A stretch of 64,000 bases of DNA from Patiria pectinifera. Lineage: Eukaryota > Echinodermata > Asteroidea > Valvatida > Asterinidae. The notes under the pieces were generated by a model. It was not told where the DNA came from. It did no database searches and was given only the letters and a program-made list of their open reading frames with translations. A program made the position numbers and the translations under genes. The stretch spans positions 5,285,770 through 5,349,769 of the forward strand of contig CM057142.1 in assembly GCA_029964075.1 (NCBI GenBank). Direction: 5' to 3'. Positions 22,901 to 34,900 of this stretch are shown here, in pieces (position 1 is the stretch's first letter; each line of letters starts with the position of its first letter).

Positions 22901-25900
22901 TGATGTTCCATTTTTCCAAATCCTGCCTTTAAGAAATTGTAGTTATTACAAATTAATTACTCATTCTTCTGAGTCTCGCTCCTAAATGTTTACTTGTGTT
23001 TCTTGAATTTGCCTATGGATTAGCAGAATACTATGTCGCAGAGCTGACATACCGGCAAATCGACCATTTCGCCGATTTTGTTATTTTATAAAGGTTGCTC
23101 CTTCAAGTATTTATGCCAAAATTCTTAATTCTTGTCTGGATTTTGAGATTCGGAGCCCCCTGTGGTGAATCAGTCACAATAACAAATCCATAATATGACA
23201 TATTGACAAATACGGAATTGCACTGGTAACCAGCTAATGTAAGGTATGCGTTCAAAGTACCAACGAATGTTATTCGTCAGTTTGTCAGATTGCGTGCGTG
23301 CACGTGCGAGCCGACAAACTGACGAATATCATACGAACAGCGTGAAGAACAACCGGCTATTAGAGATTTTTGTAATTTGACAAACTGACTAATACGTTTA
23401 CGATCAAATGAAATCATATTGCGCAACTTCTCTGAATAAATAAGTAACCTGATGATACTGCGTTTCCTATTTTATTTTGAATATACACCAAAAGGGTTAT
23501 TATCGGGAAAAAAAAGGGTAAAAGACAACTTTCAGAAAAATGTCCAACTTCATATGCGAATTACTCGAAACAGGTGTTTCGCTTATTCATCGGTATGTCA
23601 GCTCTGCAACGACTTATACTTTTAGACCACATTTAAAGCAGGTATATACGTCCTTTTCTAAATCTTTGTTTTCTTGTCTGAACAAATTTTAAAAGGAAGA
23701 TAATATCCCCTAACAAATAAGTTTGTTTGTTTGCATTTGCAGGCATTTATACAGTTTTAAAAAGTTCCCACTCCCTGTGACCTTTGATCCTTCCCCTTTC
23801 TAGTCCCTCCCCTGTTTACACCAGACCCCTTGTGGTTTGCCATCTCCCTTTGTTTCTTTGTTCTCTCATCCACCCTCCCCTGCATCTTTCCACACCTTTC
23901 ACACCTAATCCTCCTTTTGTGTTTCTTCTTTCAGCCCTGCATGTTTGTGTGCACCCCCATGTTAATGTATGTACCTCTGTCATTTCTGTTTTAGCCTCTG
24001 AAGAAGAACTTGCTAAGTTCGCAACGTCAGGCCACATTAATTTTAAGTTTTAAAAAGTGTTTTTAGATGACCCGTCCAGAAAGAGTTTTGAGGGCAGTGC
24101 TACAATCATTCATACCTAGTGACGTATCAGCTCGTGCATGTATGGTTATTTTGGAATCGCATTTTGCATTCGCCTGATCCGATCCTAGCTACGCGATGAT
24201 GATCATGTAGCGTTGCGCAGCGCAGTAACCCCAAGGACAATTTTCATTAATTGGGTGTCAAACTTGCGCCAGACTTGAAGCTGGAAAGTCACTAGAAACT
24301 TACGGTCAGAAACGCACTTTTGGGTTTTTTTGGTTTTTTTGCAAAATTGTCTTGGAAGATTGTGCATCCATTGCATTTTTAATAGCTTCTGTGTATATTG
24401 GGAGAAAATCCCTTGATTGTGAAAATGTACGGTCTGGAAACAGGACAAAGGCAAAGCCAGCAGGGTGGTCAAGAAAAGAGATACAGATGGCCTAGATGCA
24501 GACAAGAACCCGAAGACAGTGGCAATTAATCCCTCAGGGACCCCTAAACCCACCCCTAAACCTGCAGCTCCTACCAAGAAAGTCAATGCAACGCTACCGG
24601 TAAGTCAAATGGCTATGAAGCAACAAACTCATAATTGATTTCCTGTCTGTATTCCTGACTGATAGTTACAGCAAAGGTTTTTGATAGTTTGGTTTTACCC
24701 TAATTATCCTAGATCTGTCAAAATCCAACAGAATGTTCTGGAGGATTGGTGGGTATATCCCAGCCACTTTCCCTTTTATATTGGTTTTTTTTCACAGTGG
24801 TATTTTTTTTTTTAATCATTAAGGTCCTAAACAAAATGGCTTGGAATTTCAGGTTAATGGGTTTGCAGAACTGTGACCAGTTTATAATGTGTATACAATT
24901 GCTTGAGTCACAAAAAAGGCTGAAAGTTGATAGAAACTGAAAGTTGATGAAAGAAACAAAAAAGTGCGACCAGAGAAAGGCATTAACCCTAAACTTGCCA
25001 ACTCAATCAAAAGTCCATCCTCCGGTTTTGGGGATTTTGGCTGACAAGCCATGAGTACCAAATCCATCAAAATCCACCTATAGCATTTGTGGTGGATTTT
25101 GGGGGAATTGGGCCTGAAGCATTATGTGTGAAGCACATTTTGCACATTTTGGATTTTGGCAGACTTGGTACAGTTCTTAGTCAAACCAGAGTTTGGGTTG
25201 ATGATTCGAACGACACACGATTCAATGCAATTTTCTTTGTTCTTTTCTATATACTTAAAAACTCAGCATTGTTATATTAGGTCAGCTGTATAGTAAGTTT
25301 AATAAGGATGTTTAAGGGGGAAGATATCCAGGATCGTGTACTCTTATGCATAGCTGAGCATAAACAGTGCAAGGTACAGCTTAAGACCTTGACACAAGCA
25401 GCGTCCAAAATCAGTCGACACATTTTTGCCATTCAGCCTCAATCCTCCAAAACCCTCCTTAGGGTCAATATTTGGCTGCTGATTGTAAAAGACTCAACCA
25501 AAAAAAGGACTTGACCGCTGTCACGTTGTTCCGCTTTTCTGTCTCATTGCACAGAAACCGCTGAAAGGAAGAGTGACCACGACCAACAAGCGGGCTGGCC
25601 GTTACTGGGTCCTGGTTCACCTCAAGCCCCTCGAACCCTCTGATCAAACGTTCAAGGTCACCCGTGAGTATTTGTTTTGCTTGTCTGAAGGCGAGCACCC
25701 GATTTCACGAAACTCATTGTAACATACGATGCATCGCAGCGCTGCTAGGTGTCGTATCCCTATGATGCGTCGCAGCTGCGATGCGTCCTGCGATCCATTT
25801 CACAAAACATGTCGTACATGTACGTCTTCTTCTTCTTCCAGTTGAGTGCTAACTTCACAATTGAAGACTGCAGCACTTCAGTAGTTAATATTGGAGGGTA

Positions 25901-28900
25901 CCAGACTTTGCCAGACTTTGCCAGACTTTACCCCTCCCAAAATAGATCCCCCCCCAAAAAAAATAGATCCCCCTCTCCCCAAATAGATCTCCCTCTCCCC
26001 CAAATATATCTCCCTCTCCCCAAATATATCTCCCTCCCAATATATCCCTCCTCTCCTAATATCTCAGTCTCGGAATCAGGCCAAAACCGGGCCCAATATC
26101 TCTCGTATTGAAGATCTCAACACAGACTCACAGCGACTGGTGCGCGAGTCTGCATTTGCCCTGACTCTTATTAAGTGACCTCAGTTTCCCCTCGTGTTTT
26201 AAAGTCGGGCTGTCATAACAATGAAGGTCGCGCTGTTATGACAAATTCTATAGAGCCTCAGTCAACGCATTCAAGGTCGGGCTGTTTATAGGCCTACGTC
26301 AAATTCTATTGTGTCTATTACGCATAGTAGGTGCATTTATAATCAGGATGACTCAGTTCTAAAACTGGGTATTACTTGTAATACTCTAAAACTGGGTGTA
26401 GCCTTGCAAACGACATTTGCTACACAAGTGTTTTATTTGAAGTATTCGGTCCCTTTCTGAACACACCCCGAGGCAGTAGTACTTTAGTGCTGTTGTATTT
26501 GGTGCTTATGGTGGTGGTGGTGGTGGTTCACTGTAATTACACAAATTACAATACTTAACTTTAGTATTAACAATTACAGAAAAACATAATAAACCATTAG
26601 ATTAATTAGTCAAAATATATGCGATTGAGCTTGCGCCTTCACTTGATATAATGCGTACATTATCCCTGTACGTGTAAGTAAACACCCCCAAAACATATAA
26701 ATCTTCACTTTGAAAAGCTGCAAATAATCTTACTAAATCACTCAAAACACGATAAATTATAACCATGAATAAATCAACAAGGCTTACCGATTGTGTTGGA
26801 TCCGAAACTACAACATTTGGGACTTAGAAAACCTGATAATTTTACATTTATTTGGGGAGATAAATTTGGTACACGTTCATTGTTTACGAATCATCGGAAT
26901 CATGAAGAATTTAAACTTTGACCTTACAAAATGCACCATATCACAAGAGGGCGCTATTACAAAAGTACGGGAACAATTAACGTACGCACAGTTTTACCGC
27001 AACAAACTTATTTCCAATCAGAGGTATGCGTGATCATAAAATAACAACTATGATTAACCTCAAATTAAATTTCACAACTTGCCGCTACACTGGGTATTAC
27101 AAATATTTTAACACATTAATCAGTCAATCACTGCCAAATATAGAAATCTATTTCTGTTTGTTATTTAAGTAAAGGGGGAAAATTTGGCATAAAAGGCTTG
27201 GTGTTTCGTCACAACGGTGAGTTTCACATCGCATCAAAGCTGTTCATAGTCAATCTCTGATACTGCATTTTGTTGGTTAGGCCTATATACTGTTTGAACT
27301 CTATTTAACACTTTAAAAAGATTGGTTTCTGCAAAGTACGTCTGTAGCCTTACAACCAGCAGTTCGAACAGGAAGATCCATCTTTTGCTTTCAAAGGTAA
27401 TGCTTTAGTAAGACATCTGTATTACATGATGTGATGTTGTAGGAAAGTTAAATGACTCACCAGAATGTCTATATACAAAACAGCCAAAACTGGGCTGAGT
27501 CCATGAATATTGGGCAACTGATCACACCGTGAATGCAGGTGATCGCGATCCAGCCAGAACGATCATTAACGCACAGAAAGTTTGGTCAATAAACACACAA
27601 AAGTCTACAAAAGTAGCTTGGATTGATCACAGTGTCAATTAAGAGTTGATTTAGCTTTAAAACTTACGTGTATGTGTGTAGATAATACACTATTATATTG
27701 CGTGTGACAAAAACCCTACATGTACATGTAGGGTTTAGTGAAATCGGAGTCGACCATTCATGCACATTGGGAGTCCAACTGCGTCTGGCTGTATCGCAAG
27801 CTCTGTGCAGTCCGGCCAGCACAATGGTTGGCCTTCCTTTGAACTAACACTTTTATAAGGTGCGTTAAAGGTGCAGTCAAAAACTTAAAGGGGATGCTTC
27901 AGAGTTGAGTATAAATGCTTAATTTGTTTTGTTTGTTTGTTTGGGTTTTTTTTTTAGATGATGGCTTACCAAACGCAGACAGTTGACATAACGTACAGCC
28001 AAGAAGCATTAATCTTGGCAAAGAGTATGGTCAACGAGACTGGAAAGTGGATTGGAGAAAAGATCGGCAGCATGGTGCAGCAATGGGAGATTGCGAAAAA
28101 CCACTTGGAGGAACACCGCCACGACATGGCATTAGAAGTTTTGTCTGTAACGCCAGACTTTAATCAGCCACCACCTCTACCAATTTTAATAAGCAATGAA
28201 ATGGAAGAAGGGGATCAACAGCCTGAAAGGGTAAAAAACCCTGTTGATCCCCTAGATATTTATAACGAAATTGTAGCTAAATGTAATGATATAGACCATC
28301 GCGTGAATGATAGTGTTATCCCCTGCGTGGTAGACCATGAACGGTATAGTTTACGCGATTTAGAAAATTGCGTAAAACACTGTAATGAAGTATGTAAACG
28401 AGGGGAAAACTGTGCTTTATACAACGCGGCAAACTTCGGGAATTGGCTAGAAGTTTCTTTTAAAACATTTCGAAGGGATAAAAAAAGGGGAGGGTACTTT
28501 CACCTAACTTTGATTGTTGGTTAAGGCAGAATTGGAATATAAAGAAGAATTGGAGTAAGACACTCAGAGAGTTTTATCTACTCGTAAAAGATTATCCACA
28601 ATTACTCCGCTGTTGTCTTTCGTTAACATTTTTTTAGAAAAAACAAAAAGCACATACAAACTTTTTTTAGTGAACACAAAGATGTAGGCCAAAAATGAAC
28701 ACATGTGTTAACATGCGATTGTAATCACTGTGGTCCACTGTAAATAATGTACAAATGTATAAATAACTGATGTTTGAATACTGAAAAAACAAGTATTAAT
28801 TAATGAAAACCGATATTTGTGTACAAATTAACGATTTTCAAAAATTTTCTAAGTCAGCGTCTAAAGCACACTGTAATGTGCTTTTCTATATGTTGTGTAC

Positions 28901-31900
28901 AAATTGTAGATTTTAAAAATATTTTCTAAGTGCCACAAAAGCACACTGCAATGTGTTTTTCCGCCAAAAGCACACTGCACTGTGCTTTTTCCATATGCTG
29001 TGTACAAATTAACGATTTTAAAAATATTTTTTAAGTGCCACAAAAGCACACTGCAACGTGCTTTTCTATATGTTGTGTATAATTAAATTCTACCGAGTGC
29101 ATTTTGAAAATGAAAATGTAAAATAAACATTTATTAAAATCTGAAAAGCTTTCTATTGTTTTTATTTTGGGGTAACATTTGAGTATTATAAGGGTGATGG
29201 TCATATAGAATTTTTTTTTTTGGTCAAGGTGGTATATTTAATTTGGTGATAGAAACAGAGGGCGCTATTAACGGGCACTAAGATTTCTGATTTCAATTAT
29301 ATAAAGATAGGTGCTGTTCAATAAAAAAAAAAAGAGGGCGATATTTAATTTTTTATTTAAAAATGCAATCATATTTATTTAAAGTTTATTGAATAGATGG
29401 AATAGGTTGAGACGCCGCAACTTGGGGATAAGTGCGATCACCATAATCATCGAGAATGGATTCTTAATTTGTGAAACATGCGGTGAAATAGTGGCACGTT
29501 ACTTTGATTTTTCGGCAGAAAATGCTCAAGAAGATCGTATCAATTGGTCCATTTTAAAGAGGAATCAAAATAAACTCTTTGTGCGTTATATCTCCGTCGT
29601 TGATGGCTTGAGACACGTATTCTTCAATAGTTTGGAGTCCGCTAATATTTTAATCTGGTCGTGCTTTTTCAGCTGGGCGGATAATCGCTTAGACGTGATT
29701 CTAAGCAGAAAGTCTACACCAAAAGCGCCCATAAACGTTCCTTCTAGCACTAATCCAACGAGGGCTGATATGATTCCCAAGAGAGCGGGAATACTAACAG
29801 CTGCCGCTATAGCCCCCAATCCTTCTAATCCTATCTCTACGTAATTAATTTTCACTCGTACTTAATTGCGGGCAGTGAATAAACAAAAATTTAAACGGAT
29901 TAACGCTGTAAGATCCTGTATACACCACTTTGGGTACTAGTCTTCCTTTGGGTAAATTGAGTAATCGAGAAACTTCTCTGTTTAAACGCAATTCGAGATT
30001 TACGTCGTTTACCACCAACGTCACCTTTTTAGATTCTCTAAATATTCTAAAACTTACCCCGGGTATAGAATTTAAAATGAAATCGAACCAATCGACGTCG
30101 TACCACCCCGGTGGTATCGTGACCGAACCGGCCACTCCGGGTGGTAACGGCTCTAAATGACTCGGAAAAATAAAATCTAAATCATCACCCGACACGATAA
30201 GACTTCCTCGTATTGTTATCCCTGACTCTCTAATTGTTCTCACCCTAGGTTTGCTTATTCTACCTTAGATATATTCTAGCGCTATCTTTTTACCTTCTGA
30301 GATTTGATGGTATCTTTCATATAAATTTCTTAATAAAAATATAAGCGTATTGCGTTCTCTACTGTTTATGGTAGCTTCTCGTTTTTTATTGTACACAAGT
30401 TCATTTGCGTCACTTATTTGATTTGTTTTTTTCCTGGATCGATTCTAAAGCAGAGTCTAGTCAATCTTCGTACGCTTCTATAAGGTCGTTTATAACTCTA
30501 TTGAAATCATTTTCGTCGTTAATTAAAAAGTCGTAGGGGTACTCGGGTACCAATCGCACGATAAAATCTCTATCCGTTCTTATTACCGCATCTGGGTCGA
30601 GTTCACTGGATCTTATAGAGTCATCACATCTTTTAGCTGGTTGTCCGTCTATTTGCGTAAACCAATCAATCTCCGTGGCGCTGGAAATATTAAAATATCC
30701 GGCGTTAAACAACACCCTTTTTACGCATACAGATTTTTGACCGTTTAAATTATCTACGACGTCTTCTAATTTAAACCTCTGCTTATTTTGAAACAAGTGA
30801 AACGAATGCATTTATTTTAAAGTCTTTTGATATTAAAACTGAAACCGAAATAATGAGTGATTTTGAGTCGTTAAAAAAGCAGATACAATCGATAGCTGAT
30901 CAGGTAACGAAACAAGTAAATCAAAACGTAGCTAAACGACAAGCTACCACCCCTGCGCATGTACTAGACAGTCCGATCTCACTGGCGAACTCGAGATTAC
31001 GGTCAACGCGTCTAACACCTTTTTAACCTCGTTTCCCAACTTAATCTCGGACTATAAAATATCTCACCTCAATACCAACGATGCTTTACTTCGTTGTAAA
31101 ATAGATCCCATGTCTTTTTATCAAAATCAGTTAAACTTTGCGATCTATTGCGCTACAACGGGCTGTGGTGTTGGAATCGATATTTTAAACTCGAACAACC
31201 GTTACGTTGGAGCCTTATTTAATTTTTATCTATACTTTATGGTTAGAAGGATATTAAACGACCTGTCCGTAGCAATACCGGGAGAAGACGCGTTTGACGC
31301 TCTCGACGACAACTATAATCATGGAGCATTTACCGACATCTGTCGGACGTTTGGCATCGATCAAAATAAGTCTTTTAAACAGACGAGAGATCAAAAGACT
31401 TATGGTTTAGGTCGGCTTTTTCTTTGGAACGAAAAAACCAAATTGTTTGTACTCTTGCCGTTAGACTATAATAAAAACACGACCACACTCGACGATTTTA
31501 TCAACCCCAGGGGTGATAAAAATTGGGGTTTAGACGATCCAAAAAAACATGATGCTTATTTTAAGCATTGGAAGGGTTATCTCGAACAAGACGACGGATA
31601 TACACAGATATAACAACAATCTTCAAATCGCTACCCAGATTATGAAAACTGGTTTGGTGCCAGATTTAAACTCACAACCTCAACCGGACGACTCTTTTGA
31701 TGACACCGGTGACGTCGCGCCACCAACACCCCCAGAGCCTATGACGAACGATATTGTATCACCAACACCAACATCGACTCCAACACCAACACCAACACCT
31801 ACAGTTTTAACCCAGGAGCCCACGAAACTACAAACTCACCAAGACGAAAAATTATCGTTGACGGTAGGAATGTTAGCTATCGTTGGCATGGGTATTTTGG

Positions 31901-34900
31901 CTTACGAGGCAACGCAATAAGTCACACTCTAATAAAAAAAAAAAAGCCTTACCAACTTCGTGCTGGTAAGGCTTTTTTTTTGTTTAAACTTTAATTACAA
32001 CTATAACTACCATCATTTTTGCAAGTACGCAAACACCAAGGCTCCCACACCCAAAAATAAAGCCCACACGTGTTCGGCCAATCACGATATGGACTTACTC
32101 AACGCGTTAAATATCCAACTTAATACGTTGCCTATGATACCCGGCAGAGCACCCAACGCGCTCACTCCGAGTTTTTGAAGAGCAGATGCAAAATTAGCGA
32201 GTTGTTTTGAAAACTTTGATACCGCCTTTTGGTGGAGTCGGTTTTGGAGATGTTGGTGATGATACGGTTGGTGCACCCGCACCTCCCACGCTAGCGATGA
32301 TGCTACTCACTATCGTACTGATGGCTAAACTAAAAGCGGCTAAAATACTCACTATGGTCACGCCTTGTTTTCTAAACAGAGTTCTAATCTTTTCCGCCAG
32401 AGTCGTGTCGCCGCCTAATATTTTATTAATCGTTTCTTTGATTCTAGCGATCTGACTTTTGAGCCCTCGTTCGTTGGCTTTTGCGGCTTCTAATCTGGCG
32501 GATCTTTCAACGTTCAAGTCGCTCAATTTATCGTTTAACTCTCGTCGACCCTCTTCGCTGTGAGATTCGTCGAGTTCTTGTCTCGTGGCTGCAATCTCTC
32601 GGTCCAGTTCTGTGAGACGCGCTAAATTAAGTTCTAGGTTACCTCTCAACGTCTGAAGACTTTTGTCTCAACCCTGGAGTTCTCTGTAATTCAATCCTTC
32701 CATTTGAGCGCCGGTGTCGCGTTGTAAATCGTCTTTAATCTCGGTTACCTCATCGGTGACTCTGGGTAGTTCTGTCATGGGGATACTCTTGGGTTGTATT
32801 GATCGCAATTGTTGACTTTGATTGTCACTGAGTGTCTTACGTTCATAATGCGTAAAACCTAATTTGTTTCTAATAAAATCTCTACCGTTTAAACCCATCT
32901 TTCTCACATTTAACTCTATTGACCTCAGAGTCAAAAATCTGTTTGGGTTTCTTTGATCCGTTAACCTTACTAAGCCTTCATCAGTGTCATAAAATAAACC
33001 GTCTCTATTACCGACAAATTTTTCATAACTCGGAGATATTGGTTTATTGTATATGTTATAAGTATTGTAAAACTCATCAATGCGACCATTAGAGACCATG
33101 CTTCTTCCTTGATGTAAATGTCTATGTCGGTAGTGGGGATTGGTGGTTCAGGAGTATCAAAGTCGTCATCCAGATTGGTCTCTGCTACATCATCATCATC
33201 ATCATCGTAATCGTCATAGTAATCATCAGCTCTTTTATCTTTAAAGGGATTCATGTCAAATCCTCCCTCAGCCATTTATTTAATAAACCTATTTAAATTA
33301 TACCGTTTTGATTATACTGCCCGGTAGTATACCCTGGGTCACCAACCAATTTTGCGTGGCCAGAGCTCCACTTATAATACCCGTCAATTTACCCATATCT
33401 ACTACGCTTAGTTTATTGAAATCCGGCGCTTTCATTTTGAGTAGTTTATTTCCTACCATGGCGTATCCCATCGAAAGACCCGACATGACGGCTCCGTGAT
33501 AAATCGTATTTGCTATTCCGCTGGTGTCAAAGTTACTCATCGTTTTTAATATAACAATTTTTAAATTGCTGTTTATTCCATGTCTAGCGTTTTGGGGGCG
33601 CTGGGTGTAGTGGGTTGCGTTACTACCGGCAGTGGCTGTACTACCGGCGCAGTTGCCTTACTTTTTAGTACAAGCAACCCCACTCCTATTATTGACGCTA
33701 TAGCTCCCCACATCGCCCAAGAGCTGTAATTTATAGCGTCGTCCAATGTTACATCCATTTTTGCTAATTTTAATGTCATCTGTCTGTTGTGCTCGGCTAA
33801 AGCTTTACCCTGCTGTATTCGTTTAGGATTTTTAGTCTTGGTCACTCTAGTTACCGTCGGTGATGACGTTGTTTTTATCGGTTGGGGCATCTCTGTCTCT
33901 GCTGGTTGAGCCGCAGGCGTTGCTGTCGCTGCTTTCTGATCTTCCATTTATTATATTAGGTTTGTTAAATTTCAAATGTTTTGTTGTGATAATCGTAGCT
34001 ACTACGGGTGATATAAAAGTTCCTTACTTGTAACAAACGTCGCTCAACATACCAGCCATACTCGCGCTTATAATAGAATCGCATCGTTTTCGTCGACTAT
34101 CCACTCGTTATTTACATATTTTCGCTTAGCGGTAGGAAATACAATCTTTGACGGATGTGTATCTATACCATTACAATCGGTCATGTGTCTATCTAATTTT
34201 ACTTGCATTCTATAATGACACAGACACCTTCGACAAAAATATTTCTTACTTTTATGTTTTGTAACGTAAATCAATCTCGAAAAATTATTTATCCAGCAGT
34301 AGTGATGCTTGTCCCCCTCAGAAAACAAAAACAGATTGATCGGTCGTGACTCTGCTTTGTAGTTTTTAGACACGTATAACGGATATATTTCCTCCTCATA
34401 ACCGTATACGTTTATCGTTAAATTATTTTGTCTTTCTATCTTTGGTATCTGGTCGATAGGTGTTGGAAAGTCTACGCCTAAATTTGAGTACGTCATCTTT
34501 GGTGTATACAACTGGTTTTTCTTAATGAACTTATTTAGGATCGTTTTTTATTGTATTTTTTACTTTATCTGTGTACAAGCCAAGAGCCGCTCTCAAACAC
34601 TATCTCAAACACTCGTCTTTGTTTTTAATGTTTATCATCGCCGTTTTCTGTTTGATACATTTTGGTAGGTCTATGTAAGAACTACCCCTCACGGGAATAA
34701 ACCTGTTGATGTTGATGTACAACGCCATCTATTTTGGGAGGGGTAAAGTCTGGCAAAGTCTGGTACCCTCCAATATTAACTACTACTTCTACGTGCGACG
34801 TGTCATAGGTGTATTTGTAGAACAACTCGGTGACTGTGTTATGTATATAGTCAGCGTACAGTAAAAGGTCATCTGATATTCAACAAAGAGTCGTCGGATA

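Larger units (their letters stand above)
25880..34784. mobile_element. Polinton/Maverick-like integrated virus element, 8.9 kb, in TMEM87 intron 8
   Basis: Terminal inverted repeats (25,880-25,947 and 34,727-34,784) start with AG and are flanked by the 5-bp direct repeat ACTTC (25,875-25,879 and 34,785-34,789). Layout: + gene at 27,958, - genes 29,554-30,811, + gene at 30,853, - genes 32,013-34,728. The gene types (type-B polymerase N-terminus, structural-like and membrane proteins) and end structure fit the Polinton/Maverick and adintovirus group. TIR length and the 5-bp duplication are at the low end for that group. Integrase, ATPase, protease and polymerase catalytic parts are not visible, so it is non-autonomous and decayed. 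Confidence 0.8.

Noticed and set aside
24006..24046. Hammerhead ribozyme candidate
   Set aside because: It has a CUGAAGA-like core and one stem, but the GAAA core is altered and stem III is missing.
28863..29065. Repeat array considered as CRISPR
   Set aside because: Only about four irregular units with similar spacers, no cas genes, eukaryotic context. The hairpin explanation fits better.
29389..29844. 151-codon open frame on the + strand with a Cys pair
   Set aside because: It is antisense to the hydrophobic element protein at 29,554-29,855, whose - strand pattern is recognisable, and its own composition fits no family.
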